DNA of 32,464 nt, taken from assembly GCA_012518935.1 (NCBI GenBank), contig JAAYRE010000128.1, positions 1-32,464 on the forward strand, written 5' to 3'. The translations under genes were made by a program, and so were the position numbers. Below, piece after piece: positions 17,381-26,346 of the stretch. Positions within the stretch are counted from its first letter, which is position 1; each line of letters starts with the position of its first letter. This stretch comes from Clostridiales bacterium. GTDB taxonomy: Bacteria; Bacillota; Clostridia; Lachnospirales; Lachnospiraceae. The notes beneath the pieces were generated by a model that was not told the DNA's origin, did no database searches, and was given only the letters and a program-made list of their open reading frames with translations.

Positions 17381-18298
17381 TTAATTATTGGTTAAATATC
17401 TTTCTACTGCTGTAATGGCATTAGCCCCATCTGATGCTGCTGTTATTATTTGTCTCAAATCTTTAGTTCTAATATCACCTGCTGCAAAGATTCCCGGAAC
17501 ATTTGTTTCGCAATTTTCACTGGCAATAATGTACCCTCTTTCATCAGTAGCCACTACATCCTTATATGGATCAGAACTGGGCACGTAACCAACAGCAATA
17601 AACACACCTGAGACCTCTATATTAGATACTTCCTCTGACTTAACATTTTTAATATCTAAGGATTCCACTGTTTCTGTTCCCTTAATACTGTCAACCACAC
17701 TATCCCATAATACAACTACATTGTCTATTGATAGCAGCTTGTTAACACTGCTTTTATTGGCCCTAAACTCATCTCTTCTATGGATTACATATACCTTTTC
17801 ACATATTCTTGAAAGAAAAATGGCATCTTCTACAGCAACATCTCCACCACCCACAACTGCAACTGTTTTATTCTTAAAAAATGCTCCGTCACAGGTAGCA
17901 CAATATGAGACTCCAAGACCTGAGAACTTATCTTCCCCTGGGACATCTAGATGACGGGGTACTCCCCCAGTTGCAATAATCACAGTCTTAGTTCGGTACT
18001 GGCTTCCATCATCTAGGGTAATCACCTTAATATCATTATCAATATCTAGCTTAACCACTTCCCCTGTCACAAAGTTTGTGTTTAACCTCTCACAATGTTC
18101 TCTAAATTTTGCACTAAGATCAAATCCACTAATACCGGGGGTTCCTGGATAATTATCCACTTCATAAGTATTGATTATCTGGCCACCGCTAAATCCTGTC
18201 TTTTCTATAACAATACTCTTAAGCTCAGCCCTCTGGGCATATATGGCGGCTGTTACTCCGGCTGGTCCAGAACCGATTATTATAACATCATAAATCAT
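17381..18298 (-). CDS. trxB: Thioredoxin-disulfide reductase
   Basis: A flavoprotein that reduces thioredoxin with NADPH. It has the FAD-binding GSGPAGVTAA (residues 9-18), the redox pair CATC (Cys133, Cys136), the NADPH site GGGDVAVEDA and the NADPH-selective HRRDEFRA, and the C-terminal FAD motif GIFAAGDIRTKDLRQIITAASDG. The length, 305 residues, is normal for the low-molecular-weight bacterial type. A near-perfect AAAGGAGG site precedes the ATG. It is transcribed away from the yjfB-like gene. No clean promoter could be assigned: a TTGACA at about 18440 lacks a matching -10 box. No clear terminator separates it from the hydrolase promoter. Confidence 0.97.
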   Translation of the reverse strand: MIYDVIIIGSGPAGVTAAIYAQRAELKSIVIEKTGFSGGQIINTYEVDNYPGTPGISGFDLSAKFREHCERLNTNFVTGEVVKLDIDNDIKVITLDDGSQYRTKTVIIATGGVPRHLDVPGEDKFSGLGVSYCATCDGAFFKNKTVAVVGGGDVAVEDAIFLSRICEKVYVIHRRDEFRANKSSVNKLLSIDNVVVLWDSVVDSIKGTETVESLDIKNVKSEEVSNIEVSGVFIAVGYVPSSDPYKDVVATDERGYIIASENCETNVPGIFAAGDIRTKDLRQIITAASDGANAITAVERYLTNN

Positions 18299-18339
18299 GA
18301 AATTCCTCCTTTAGTAATCAAATAAGATCTATTTGTTAT

Positions 18340-18367
18340 TTGATTAATATAAAAAATATGCTATACT
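18340..18367 (+). promoter_or_regulatory. Predicted promoter for the yjfB-like gene
   Basis: Plus-strand TTGATT (18340-18345), a 16-bp spacer and TATACT (18362-18367) preceded by TGC (extended -10). It leaves a leader of about 130 nt that contains further TATAAT-like sequences, so the exact start is uncertain. Confidence 0.4.
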
Positions 18368-18501
18368 TTAAATATAATAGATTTTATTATTTCATCCTAA
18401 TCTATTATAATATGTTTTCTGTTATTTCATTATAACAAACCTGTCAAGCTTTTTATTAGTTCATCTACATAAGAGTAGCCCTCATAAGAATGGAGGTATC
18501 T

Positions 18502-18678
18502 ATGGATATTTCAACCCTTCCAATAACAGCCCACCCTACTGTGGATAGTGTCGATGTGGGTATAGCTGTACTTGCTAAGAATCTAGAAACTATTGAGGTT
18601 CTAAGTCAAAGTATGATAAAGATGATGGAGCAATCCGTATCTCCACATCTAGGACAAAATATTGACCTTATGGTATAG
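18502..18678 (+). CDS. YjfB-family putative motility protein
   Basis: A 58-residue protein starting MDISTLPITAHPTVDSVDVGIAVLAKN and carrying the amphipathic, Met-rich LETIEVLSQSMIKMMEQSV typical of the small YjfB family, often found near motility genes. Its function is unknown. I start at the ATG at 18502 because the earlier in-frame ATG (18490) overlaps the ribosome binding site AATGGAGG, which is spaced 5 nt from 18502. It is a single-gene unit with its own terminator at 18682-18740. Confidence 0.8.
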   Translation: MDISTLPITAHPTVDSVDVGIAVLAKNLETIEVLSQSMIKMMEQSVSPHLGQNIDLMV

Positions 18679-18681
18679 GTA

Positions 18682-18740
18682 GGCCATATTTATAATTAAG
18701 TTGACTATTTTAAACACCTTAATTTAATATGGTCTTTTTT
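18682..18740 (+). terminator. Terminator after the yjfB-like gene
   Basis: GGCCATATT (18682-18690) pairs with AATATGGTC (18726-18734), enclosing a second pair AATTAAG/CTTAATT. It is followed by six Ts (18735-18740). Confidence 0.8.
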
Positions 18741-18780
18741 AGTGCCTAATATTAATTGTATTATATCAACATCCAGGGTC

Positions 18781-18836
18781 AAATACTAGCAAGAATAAAT
18801 TCTAGTATTTATTATTTTTTTATGATATGTTATTAT
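18781..18836 (+). promoter_or_regulatory. Palindrome and promoter before the thioesterase gene
   Basis: AAATACTAG (18781-18789) and CTAGTATTT (18802-18810) form a perfect 9-bp inverted repeat with a 12-bp spacer. Downstream is an extended -10 box, TGTTATTAT (-10 TATTAT at 18831-18836), with only a weak -35 box. The palindrome centre would be near -47, suited to a regulator. Alternatively it is a weak second terminator, since T-rich sequence follows. Confidence 0.45.
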
Positions 18837-18880
18837 ATAGTGAATCTGAAAACAGCAATATGAAAGAGGCTTGAATTATT

Positions 18881-19588
18881 ATGTATACATTTAACAGTCG
18901 TGTTCGCTATACTGAAATCAATCATTATAAAAATACTATGGATCCCTCTACAATTATAGATTACTTTCAAGATTGTAGTACCTTTCAATCAGAAGATATG
19001 AATTTAGGTTTATCCTTTCTTGAAAGTAAAAAAAGACTTTGGTTTCTAACCAGCTGGCAGCTACAGATTAAAGAGCCAGTTAGACTGGGAACTAATATCA
19101 CCATAGGGACTTGGCCTTATAAATTTAAAGATTTTTATGGATATCGTAACTTCATCATGAAGAATCAAGATGATAAGGTTTTAGCTGTCGCCGATTCTAT
19201 TTGGGTTCATATGGATTCCGAAAAAAACCGTCCCGTTAAAGTTCCTGAGGATAATGCAGGTTATGAACTTGAACCTCCCTATCCCATGGAACACATGGAT
19301 AGGAAGATTAAGATTCCTAAAAACTTAAGCCCCCATCCCCCTTTTCCTGTTATTAAATCCAATATTGACTCGTATAACCATGTTAATAATGGGCAATACA
19401 TTAAAATGGCTGAGGAATTTCTTCCAGATGATTTTATGGTGACAGGAATGCGGGTGGAATACAAAAATCAAGCTTTTCTTGGGGATACTATATATCCACA
19501 GATATATGCCGATGACAAGATATACTGTGTGGTATTAGGTAATTCTGAAGGTAAACCTTATGCTATTGTGGAATTTATTAATAGGTAA
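18881..19588 (+). CDS. Acyl-ACP thioesterase (FatA/FatB-like, double hotdog)
   Basis: It releases fatty acids from acyl carrier protein. The 235 residues form two hotdog domains. The first carries the conserved opening VRYTEINHYKNTMDPSTIIDYFQDC and the RLWFLTSWQLQI strand. The second carries the catalytic-region motif IDSYNHVNNGQYIKMAEE (about residues 163-180). Such bacterial enzymes are common in gut and anaerobic Clostridia, where they may adjust membrane lipids. The ATG has a GAGG site at long spacing. The next gene, cvfB-like, follows 40 bp later on the same strand, so the two are probably cotranscribed. Confidence 0.92.
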   Translation: MYTFNSRVRYTEINHYKNTMDPSTIIDYFQDCSTFQSEDMNLGLSFLESKKRLWFLTSWQLQIKEPVRLGTNITIGTWPYKFKDFYGYRNFIMKNQDDKVLAVADSIWVHMDSEKNRPVKVPEDNAGYELEPPYPMEHMDRKIKIPKNLSPHPPFPVIKSNIDSYNHVNNGQYIKMAEEFLPDDFMVTGMRVEYKNQAFLGDTIYPQIYADDKIYCVVLGNSEGKPYAIVEFINR

Positions 19589-19628
19589 GTATATAGAAGC
19601 TGATACTTTTATATGAAAGGATTATAGA

Positions 19629-20465
19629 ATGATAGAACTAGGAAAATATCAATTATTAGAGGTTTGTAAAAAAACTGACTTTGGAATATATCTATGCGAG
19701 CCTGGCACAGATGGAAGACATAGTATTCTGCTTCCAGCCAAGGAGGTCCCTGAGAATACCAATTATCATGATAAGCTTAAGGTATTTATCTATAAGGATT
19801 CGGAAGATAGAGAGATTGCAACTACAGCAGATGTCCCCCTTACCATAGGTGCCCTTGCCTTACTCAAAGTAAAGGAAGTTACTAATATCGGAGCCTTTTT
19901 AGACTGGGGACTTATGAAGGATCTATTCTTACCATTTAAGGAACAGACTAGCCCTGTAAAAGAGGGGGATAAGGTATTGGTGTCCTTATATGTGGATAAA
20001 AGCAAGAGACTTTCTGCAACTATGAAGGTCTATGATTTTCTATCCACCGATTCCGATTACAAAAAAGGAGATATTGTATCTGGAATTGTCTATGATATTA
20101 TTGAGGCTTTTGGTGCTTTTGTGGCTGTAGATAATAAATACTCAGCCCTAGTTCCTAACAATGAGTTCTTTAAAAAACTTAATGTTGGGGATATGATTTC
20201 AGCCAGGATAACCAATGTCAGAGAAGATAAAAAGCTTACCTTAAGCTTAAGAGAAAAATCTTATATACAGATGGATTCAGATGCCCAAATGATATTAAAA
20301 CATCTTAAGGAAGCTGATGGTTTTCTCCCATTTCATGATAAAACCGATGCAAATATAATTAAAGAAAAATTTCAAATTAGTAAGAATGCTTTTAAAAGAG
20401 CAATCGGAAAATTATATAAAGACGGTACAATTTCAATAGAAAACGATGGTATCCATCTGCTTTAA
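19629..20465 (+). CDS. cvfB: CvfB-type S1 RNA-binding protein
   Basis: A 278-residue cytoplasmic protein with tandem S1-like beta-barrel domains (about 1-65, 70-135 with NIGAFLDWGLMKDLFLPF, and 145-205 with AFGAFVAVDNKYSALVPNNEF) and a C-terminal winged-helix domain (about 215-278). This is the CvfB/YitL layout. In staphylococci the homologue binds RNA and affects virulence gene expression. Here it is probably an RNA-binding regulator of unknown targets. The ribosome binding site is AAAGGA. It is the last gene of the plus-strand pair and converges on the yvyF operon at a shared hairpin. Confidence 0.9.
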   Translation: MIELGKYQLLEVCKKTDFGIYLCEPGTDGRHSILLPAKEVPENTNYHDKLKVFIYKDSEDREIATTADVPLTIGALALLKVKEVTNIGAFLDWGLMKDLFLPFKEQTSPVKEGDKVLVSLYVDKSKRLSATMKVYDFLSTDSDYKKGDIVSGIVYDIIEAFGAFVAVDNKYSALVPNNEFFKKLNVGDMISARITNVREDKKLTLSLREKSYIQMDSDAQMILKHLKEADGFLPFHDKTDANIIKEKFQISKNAFKRAIGKLYKDGTISIENDGIHLL

Positions 20466-20474
20466 AATTATAAC

Positions 20475-20509
20475 GAAAAAAGGTCCCATAAGAGAAACTT
20501 ATGGGGCCT
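20475..20509 (-). terminator. Terminator at the convergence of cvfB and yvyF
   Basis: A 12-nt stem AGGTCCCATAAG (20481-20492) with CTTATGGGGCCT (20498-20509) around AGAAA. On the minus strand it is followed by TTTTTT and serves yvyF well. On the plus strand the T-tract is poor, but it may also stop cvfB. Confidence 0.75.
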
Positions 20510-20547
20510 ATTATTATCCCATAGTATAATAATATCAAGATTTTTAT

Positions 20548-20964
20548 TTAATTGTTCCTATCTCGGTCGAGAAAACGCATCCTTGGATTTTCCCTTGGAT
20601 CAGCAGGTCTTTGTTTAAGTACCGGTTTAGGATATAAACTTTCGAATCCCCTTGCCAACCTATCCTTGCATGCTTTACAATACCTGCCGGTCTTAATGCT
20701 TACACCACAACCTTCGCAATCAAGCCCAATCATTGAGTCGTCTGAAAAGGATAACCTCTCCTCCCTTATCCATTGCTTAATCTGTGCTATACTAACATTA
20801 AAGACTTCTGACACTTCTTGCATCTCCACCCTAGGATGTTCATAGATATATTCTTTTACCTCATCAAACTTATCATCTAGAGATTTAGCACAGGCTGGAC
20901 ACAAAGGGGGGCCCTGTAAGTAGTTAAATAATTTCCCACATCCCTTGCAATTCCTAACATCCAT
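20548..20964 (-). CDS. yvyF: Flagellar operon protein YvyF-like
   Basis: A 138-residue protein with two Cys-x-x-Cys zinc-ribbon-like pairs at the N terminus (CKGCGKLF and CPAC), a central MerR/HTH-like segment (VEMQEVSEVFNVSIAQIKQWIREERL) and a second zinc-ribbon-like cluster (CEGCGV...YCKAC). This matches the TIGR03826/YvyF family found next to comF in flagellated Firmicutes. Its function is unclear; a role in flagellar gene control is inferred from neighbours. GGGAGG precedes the ATG. It is the last gene of the long mbl-to-yvyF run. Confidence 0.85.
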   Translation of the reverse strand: MDVRNCKGCGKLFNYLQGPPLCPACAKSLDDKFDEVKEYIYEHPRVEMQEVSEVFNVSIAQIKQWIREERLSFSDDSMIGLDCEGCGVSIKTGRYCKACKDRLARGFESLYPKPVLKQRPADPRENPRMRFLDRDRNN

Positions 20965-21006
20965 TTCTATTCCTCCCGTTCATAACCTTCTAGAAAAGAC
21001 AACTTT

Positions 21007-21729
21007 CTAGAAGCCTTTTCCTATGCATAATGTAAAAAAGTACACATACTTAATCTGGTTGTGCAATAATACACTTGTACATGCCTCAATAGTACTACCT
21101 GTAGTATATATATCATCAACTAATAAAATTCTGTCAATCTTCCCAGTATAATCATGAGCAATTTTATGGTTGTATCCAAATGCTTCTTGGAGATTACGTA
21201 ATCTTTCTTTGTCATTTAACTGTTTTTGTGGCAATGTCTTTTTATTGCGTATTAGTAAGTGAGGTAAAACTGGTATGTTAAGTCTCTCTCCTATACCCTT
21301 GGCGAGTATTTCAGCTTGATTATACCCTCTTTCACGATACTTGCTTCTATGTATCGGTACCGGAACAATCACATCTGGAGCCATACGCTTTATTTTATCT
21401 TCATAATTTATTATTATTGCTTGAATATAGTATTTTGCATATTCTTTCTTAAAATTATATTTAAAATCAGATATTGATTTTCTCATAAGGGAATCGTAAA
21501 CCCACAAGGAATACCCATATTCAAAATGATATCCCCTGCGTTCACAATCGCTACAATATTCTCTTTGATCCAGCTCTATAGGTTTACTGCACTTCTTACA
21601 ACGGGGTTCTGTAATAATCTGTGGCTTATTCTCACATGCAGTACATATCCTTCTATCCTTAGGGATAACTATATCCCTGCATATGGGACACCTAACTGGA
21701 TATAACATATCTAACATTGTTTGTAGCAA
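21007..21729 (-). CDS. comF: ComF family protein (amidophosphoribosyltransferase-like)
   Basis: A 240-residue ComF/GntX-type protein. The N terminus carries zinc-ribbon cysteines (CPICRD, CTAC, CKKCSKP, CSDC). The C-terminal phosphoribosyltransferase fold has the PRPP-binding motif RILLVDDIYTTGST (about residues 199-212) and the VPVPIHRSKYRERGYNQAE segment. ComFC homologues act in DNA uptake and single-strand DNA handling. The predicted TTG start at 21729 has AAGGAG 7 nt upstream; the next ATG would be 19 nt from it. No comFA helicase gene is adjacent. yvyF follows, as in Bacillus. Confidence 0.9.
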   Translation of the reverse strand: MLQTMLDMLYPVRCPICRDIVIPKDRRICTACENKPQIITEPRCKKCSKPIELDQREYCSDCERRGYHFEYGYSLWVYDSLMRKSISDFKYNFKKEYAKYYIQAIIINYEDKIKRMAPDVIVPVPIHRSKYRERGYNQAEILAKGIGERLNIPVLPHLLIRNKKTLPQKQLNDKERLRNLQEAFGYNHKIAHDYTGKIDRILLVDDIYTTGSTIEACTSVLLHNQIKYVYFFTLCIGKGF

Positions 21730-21775
21730 ATTTTAACTCCTTGTTATCTACTTATCAATAATATTCATGCAAAAC

Positions 21776-22687
21776 CTAAGGAAAAAGTTTTTCAGGATAT
21801 ACTCCTTCTTTAACTAAATTTCTTATGGAGGTTACTACCAATTCCTTATCTTCTTTATATGTTACCCCAAACCACTTGTCTGTGGTCTTTAACACCTTTA
21901 CCTTGGCCTTATTACCATGGACAAGTTCACCGACAACATCCGGTAATAGATATTCCTTCTTTATATCATCAGGTGAGATGTTTGATAGAAAATCAATAAA
22001 TCCTCTATCTAATTCTTCAAAGAGACTAGGCTTAAACCCCCACATATTCATAGATGCTATACTGTCAAGAGCGACACTTATGTCATTTCCCTTATTATCC
22101 TTAGCCTTTGCTTTATCACCGTCTTTAATTATTCCTGAGGTTTCTACTATATCAACTAACCACCCATTATTATCAACCTTGCATATTCCACGGGTAACAG
22201 TTCCATTTTCACTTAAGGTATTACCAAGAACAAAACCAGCCATACAGTATAAACCCATATCCTCAGTTTCAGAGTTCAAGAAGTTATATATTATGCGAAA
22301 GGCTTCCTTGCCATAATAGTCGTCTGCATTTATTACTGCAAAGGGCTCCTTTACAAGATCTTTACAGCATAAAACAGCTTGTCCTGTTCCCCAGGGCTTA
22401 GTACGACCAACCTGATTCTTAAATCCAGAAGGCAAGGCATCTATCTCCTGGAACACATATTCTACCTGTACATGCTGTTTTATACGGTCACCAATTACTT
22501 CCTTAAAGTCCTTCTCTAAATCCTTTCTAATTATAAAAACAACTTTATTAAAACCAGCAGAGATAGCATCATATATAGAATAATCCATAATTATTTCACC
22601 ACTTGGTCCAACAGGCTCTAGTTGCTTAATTCCACCATATCTACTTCCCATTCCTGCTGCCATTATCACTAATGTTGTAACTGACAA
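21776..22687 (-). CDS. Sugar-phosphate nucleotidyltransferase-like protein
   Basis: A 303-residue NTP-transferase fold. The N-terminal nucleotide-binding motif is VIMAAGMGSRYGGIKQLEPVG (about residues 7-27), with a metal-site VINADDYYG at about residues 117-125 and the GTGQAV segment (about 100-105) before it. Family members join nucleotides to sugar phosphates or related compounds; the substrate here is unknown, and roles in cell-surface polymers are possible. It starts with TTG at 22687, with AAGGAGG 8 nt upstream. It sits between recD2 and comF with short gaps, so it is probably in the same operon by position rather than by pathway. Confidence 0.85.
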   Translation of the reverse strand: MSVTTLVIMAAGMGSRYGGIKQLEPVGPSGEIIMDYSIYDAISAGFNKVVFIIRKDLEKDFKEVIGDRIKQHVQVEYVFQEIDALPSGFKNQVGRTKPWGTGQAVLCCKDLVKEPFAVINADDYYGKEAFRIIYNFLNSETEDMGLYCMAGFVLGNTLSENGTVTRGICKVDNNGWLVDIVETSGIIKDGDKAKAKDNKGNDISVALDSIASMNMWGFKPSLFEELDRGFIDFLSNISPDDIKKEYLLPDVVGELVHGNKAKVKVLKTTDKWFGVTYKEDKELVVTSIRNLVKEGVYPEKLFP

Positions 22688-22762
22688 TTATATATCCTCC
22701 TTATACACCTAATAATTCTATAAAATATTATAACGTATTTTCCAATAAATTGCACTATAAAA

Positions 22763-24988
22763 TTACATTGTCATATCTCTTATTTGATCATTTAACCTTG
22801 AATAGCGGCTTTGCTCACTTTTATTATCAATCATAAACTTTACCATGGTATCACTTCCCACAATTACAACACAATTTTTTGCTCTGGTTACCGCTGTATA
22901 GAGAAGATTTCGTGTAAATAACAATCTAGGGCCATCTAAGATTGGTAATATAACTGCGGGATACTCACTTCCTTGTGATTTATGAATGGTAACAGCATAT
23001 GCTAACTCTAGTTCATCTAGTTGGCTAAAGCTATAGTCAACTAAGCGATAGTCATCAAATTCAACTATTAAATGTTCAGTAAACAAGTTAATTTCCTTAA
23101 TTATTCCGCAGTCACCGTTAAAGACCCCGGTACCTGTCTGACTTGTTATTCCATAGCTACTTTTAATCTCCCATGACAGCTGATAGTTATTCTTAATCTG
23201 CATGACCTTATCACCTACACGGAATATTCCCTGATGATATTCCTTTTCATTTTTATCAGGAGAAGGGGGATTAAGAGCTGCCTGAAGGGCCTTATTTAGT
23301 CTTTCAACTCCTAGCTCACCCTTTCTCATGGGAGTAAGGACTTGTATCTCAAAGGGTGAGGCCTTGACGTATTTAGGCAATTTGTTCTTAATAAGATTAA
23401 TCATAACTGCAATGATAACATTAGTATCCCCTCGCTTAAGTAGGAAAAAATCCATACTTTTGTTATCTAGGTTAATCTGTTCGCCTGCATTAATTTTATG
23501 AGCATTTACAATTATATCACTGCCTGCTGCCTGTCTGAAGATCTTTGTAAGCATAACCATATTAAAGCAATGGGAATCAATAATGTCCTTTAACACATTT
23601 CCAGGGCCAACACTAGGTAGTTGGTTAACATCTCCTACTAGAATCAATCTTGTTCCCACAGCAACAGCCCTTAATAGGGAATGCATAAGTCCAATATCAA
23701 CCATAGACATTTCATCAATAATCAAGACGTCGGTTTCTAGGGGATTGGTTTCATTACGCTCAAAGGAGTAATTATTCTCCTCACCGGGTATTAGCTTACT
23801 AAGTTCTAACATCCTATGAATAGTCTTTGCCTCATATCCAGTGGCCTCGCTCATTCTTTTTGCCGCTCTTCCAGTGGGAGCTGCCAGCATTATATCCAGG
23901 CCCTCTGCTTCAAACAACTTTATAATTGTATTTATTGTTGTGGTTTTTCCTGTCCCTGGTCCTCCGGTAATAATTAATAATCCATTATATACTGCTTCCT
24001 TAACAGCTATTCTTTGCTGTTCATCTAGGGTAGTTTCAGTAGCTGCTTCTATCTTAGCCAACCGATCATTTAATATATTAATATCATAGTCATACTTGAT
24101 GTTTAAATCATGAAGCATTCGGGCTATATTTAACTCCATATAATAAAATACAGCCAAATAAATAAGCCTTATATTATCATTTTCATTTTCGTGCATTATA
24201 ATCTTTTTTTCTAGATTAAGAGCTATGAGTTGTCGTGCTATGACATCCTCATCAACCATCAGTATATTCATTGCTCTTATAATTAAATCCTTTTCCGGTA
24301 AGCATACATGGCCCTCACCATTTCCTTGCAGTAGCACATATTGTATTCCTGCCTTTACTCTGTATTCTGAATCAATACCAATACCTATTCTCCTAGCAAT
24401 TTCATCAGCAGTCTTAAAGCCGACTCCAGTAATGTCCTCAGCCATTTTGTATGGATTTTCTCTTATAATATCATAGAGCTTTTGCCCATATTGCTGAAAT
24501 ATCTTAACAGCCAAATTCCCGCTTATATTATATTTTTGAAGGAACATCATAGCATTTCGCATGTCTCTTTTATCTTCAAATTGTCGATATATTTCCATAG
24601 CCATACGCTCACTAATGCCTTTTACTTCAGCTAACCTTTCTGGTTCCTCTACAATTACCCTAAAGGTATTGTCTCCAAATTTTTTTACTATCCTTGCTGC
24701 TAGGGCTTTACCAATTCCCTTTATAGCTCCTGAACTTAAGTAAAGCTTTATAGAATATGCATCTTCAGGTTCCTTGATTTCATAGGATTCCATTAAAAAT
24801 TGTTCTCCATATAGGGGGTGTTCTGTGTAGTTACCTCTTGCCTGTATAAATTCACCCTCATTAATTATAGCGAGATAGCCAACACATGTAAGCGAGGTTT
24901 CATCAAAAAGAAGGCTTAAAACAGTATAGCCATTTTCATCATTACGAAAAACAATTTTATCTACATATCCCTCTACTGTCTCTGCCAA
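22763..24988 (-). CDS. recD2: RecD2-type superfamily 1 DNA helicase
   Basis: A 5'-3' DNA helicase of the RecD2 (YrrC) type, which works without RecBC. It has an N-terminal OB-like region, helix-hairpin-helix repeats (GAIKGIGKALAARIVKKFG and ITGVGFKTADEIARRIG), Walker A GGPGTGKTTT, Walker B DVLIIDEMSMVD, motif III GDVNQLPSVGPG and the C-terminal motifs AVTIHKSQGSEYP and LLYTAVTRAK. I place the start at a TTG (24988), 9 nt after GGGAG. An ATG at 24997 abuts that site, and one at 25033 has none. About 741 residues. It follows the flagellar rod-binding gene by about 120 bp, with a small hairpin between. Confidence 0.93.
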   Translation of the reverse strand: MAETVEGYVDKIVFRNDENGYTVLSLLFDETSLTCVGYLAIINEGEFIQARGNYTEHPLYGEQFLMESYEIKEPEDAYSIKLYLSSGAIKGIGKALAARIVKKFGDNTFRVIVEEPERLAEVKGISERMAMEIYRQFEDKRDMRNAMMFLQKYNISGNLAVKIFQQYGQKLYDIIRENPYKMAEDITGVGFKTADEIARRIGIGIDSEYRVKAGIQYVLLQGNGEGHVCLPEKDLIIRAMNILMVDEDVIARQLIALNLEKKIIMHENENDNIRLIYLAVFYYMELNIARMLHDLNIKYDYDINILNDRLAKIEAATETTLDEQQRIAVKEAVYNGLLIITGGPGTGKTTTINTIIKLFEAEGLDIMLAAPTGRAAKRMSEATGYEAKTIHRMLELSKLIPGEENNYSFERNETNPLETDVLIIDEMSMVDIGLMHSLLRAVAVGTRLILVGDVNQLPSVGPGNVLKDIIDSHCFNMVMLTKIFRQAAGSDIIVNAHKINAGEQINLDNKSMDFFLLKRGDTNVIIAVMINLIKNKLPKYVKASPFEIQVLTPMRKGELGVERLNKALQAALNPPSPDKNEKEYHQGIFRVGDKVMQIKNNYQLSWEIKSSYGITSQTGTGVFNGDCGIIKEINLFTEHLIVEFDDYRLVDYSFSQLDELELAYAVTIHKSQGSEYPAVILPILDGPRLLFTRNLLYTAVTRAKNCVVIVGSDTMVKFMIDNKSEQSRYSRLNDQIRDMTM

Positions 24989-25105
24989 CTTATCCATCTC
25001 CCTGTTAAGATTAATTTTAATTAGAAAAGTCATTTCAAACCATAACCCGACCTTGGGCTATATGCTTAAAATGACAGTGAAAGAGTCTATCCGGGATAAA
25101 CTCAT

Positions 25106-25423
25106 TTATTTATTTAGACCTTGATCATTTCTTTTCATAGATTCATATAGCATCTGTGCCAGGCCTAACTCCTGATTCTCAGTGGCACTTTTAGCATATT
25201 CTTGATAAAGCATGTCACCAAACATCTCCAAATAAGCATTTTCTTCATCGTCACCTGGGATGGTTTTTTCCATTCCTTTCATAACCTGCTCTATCATATA
25301 GGACTCAAAGCTTTTACATACCTCCATCAGTTCTTCGTCTGTAGTGGAGGTGCTTTTTAACTTTTCTTCTAATGAATTTGTTTTTGACGAATACTGTAAT
25401 TCTGAACCAATTGAAATACTCAT
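25106..25423 (-). CDS. flgJ: FlgJ N-terminal-type rod-binding protein
   Basis: A 105-residue protein equivalent to the rod-binding domain of FlgJ. The family segment MEVCKSFESYMIEQVMKGMEKT (about residues 33-54) and the FGDMLYQEYAKS segment (about 68-79) are visible. The muramidase half of proteobacterial FlgJ is absent, as is normal in many Gram-positive flagellar systems. It should help rod assembly in the cell envelope. A GGAG site precedes the ATG. It directly follows the flhP-like rod gene. Confidence 0.88.
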   Translation of the reverse strand: MSISIGSELQYSSKTNSLEEKLKSTSTTDEELMEVCKSFESYMIEQVMKGMEKTIPGDDEENAYLEMFGDMLYQEYAKSATENQELGLAQMLYESMKRNDQGLNK

Positions 25424-25492
25424 TGCTTCTCTCCTTTCTATATACAGCTTAAATTATAAAGCTATTGTTTATCTAAGTAACTTAAGAAGCTC

Positions 25493-26305
25493 TTATCTTA
25501 AATTGTTTGCTTGCTGTAACATCTGATCTGCTGCTGTAATTATCTTAGAATTCATCTCATAGGCTCTTTGTGCAACAATCAAATTAACGATTTCATCCAC
25601 TGCCTGTACATTAGATCCTTCTAAAAATCCTTGTCTTATTTTACTTCTATCTAGCAAATCATCTTCCGCCTCTAGTCTAGGTAAGCCAGAGCTTTCTGTC
25701 TCCTTTAACAAGCTACCAGAAGACTTCTCAAGGCCACTGGGGTTGTTAAACTGAGCAAGGCCAATTGTTATGCCAATAGGTGCCTCATTATTATTCTCAT
25801 CTGGATAACACAATTCACCATATTCATTAATTGTTATCTTTGATGGATTAAACATTTCATCAATTATTATGGATGACCCTGTGGTATCAAGAACAGGATT
25901 ACCATCAGAATTTGATAATGTTAAGCCTTCAACTCCATTGGCAAGCCCAAATGAGCCATTTCTAGTATAACCTATACTGCCATCTTGGGTTCTAACCATA
26001 AAGAAGCCATTACCTTCTATAGCAAAGTCATAGTCATTATCTGTCTGCAATAAAGTTCCCTGTGTATAATGGGAAGTTATTGCTGAATTTCTTACACCAA
26101 GCCCCACTTGAATACCGGAAGGTTTGGGATCTCCGTTATTATCATAGGAGTTTTCTTGTATTTTCTGATATAGCAGAGACTTAAACTCTGCGGATTCTTT
26201 CTTATAACCTGTTGTATTAATATTAGCCAAGTTATTAGATATTGTATCTACATTTGTTTGCTGGGCAGTCATGCCGGACGCTGCTGTCCATAAGGATCTC
26301 ATCAT
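25493..26305 (-). CDS. flhP: Flagellar rod protein (FlgG/FlhP type)
   Basis: A 270-residue flagellar basal-body rod/hook protein. It shows the N-terminal rod motif MRSLWTAASGMTAQQTNVDTISNNLANINTTGYKKE, a central FlgE/F/G-type domain with FAIEGNGFFMV, and the C-terminal SNVQAVDEIVNLIVAQRAYEMNSKIITAADQML. Position after an mbl gene and an FlhO-like gene is as in Bacillus (mbl-flhO-flhP). A longer frame from TTG at 26320 exists, but GGAGG is 8 nt before the ATG at 26305. It forms the distal rod with its neighbour. Confidence 0.92.
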   Translation of the reverse strand: MMRSLWTAASGMTAQQTNVDTISNNLANINTTGYKKESAEFKSLLYQKIQENSYDNNGDPKPSGIQVGLGVRNSAITSHYTQGTLLQTDNDYDFAIEGNGFFMVRTQDGSIGYTRNGSFGLANGVEGLTLSNSDGNPVLDTTGSSIIIDEMFNPSKITINEYGELCYPDENNNEAPIGITIGLAQFNNPSGLEKSSGSLLKETESSGLPRLEAEDDLLDRSKIRQGFLEGSNVQAVDEIVNLIVAQRAYEMNSKIITAADQMLQQANNLR

Positions 26306-26346
26306 ATCAATTTCCTCCAATCAGTGCTATGAAATACCAACCGCAA

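Noticed and set aside
21825-22316. 163-codon plus-strand open frame
   Set aside because: Antisense shadow of the nucleotidyltransferase gene, with Ser/Thr/Leu-rich composition typical of a shadow.
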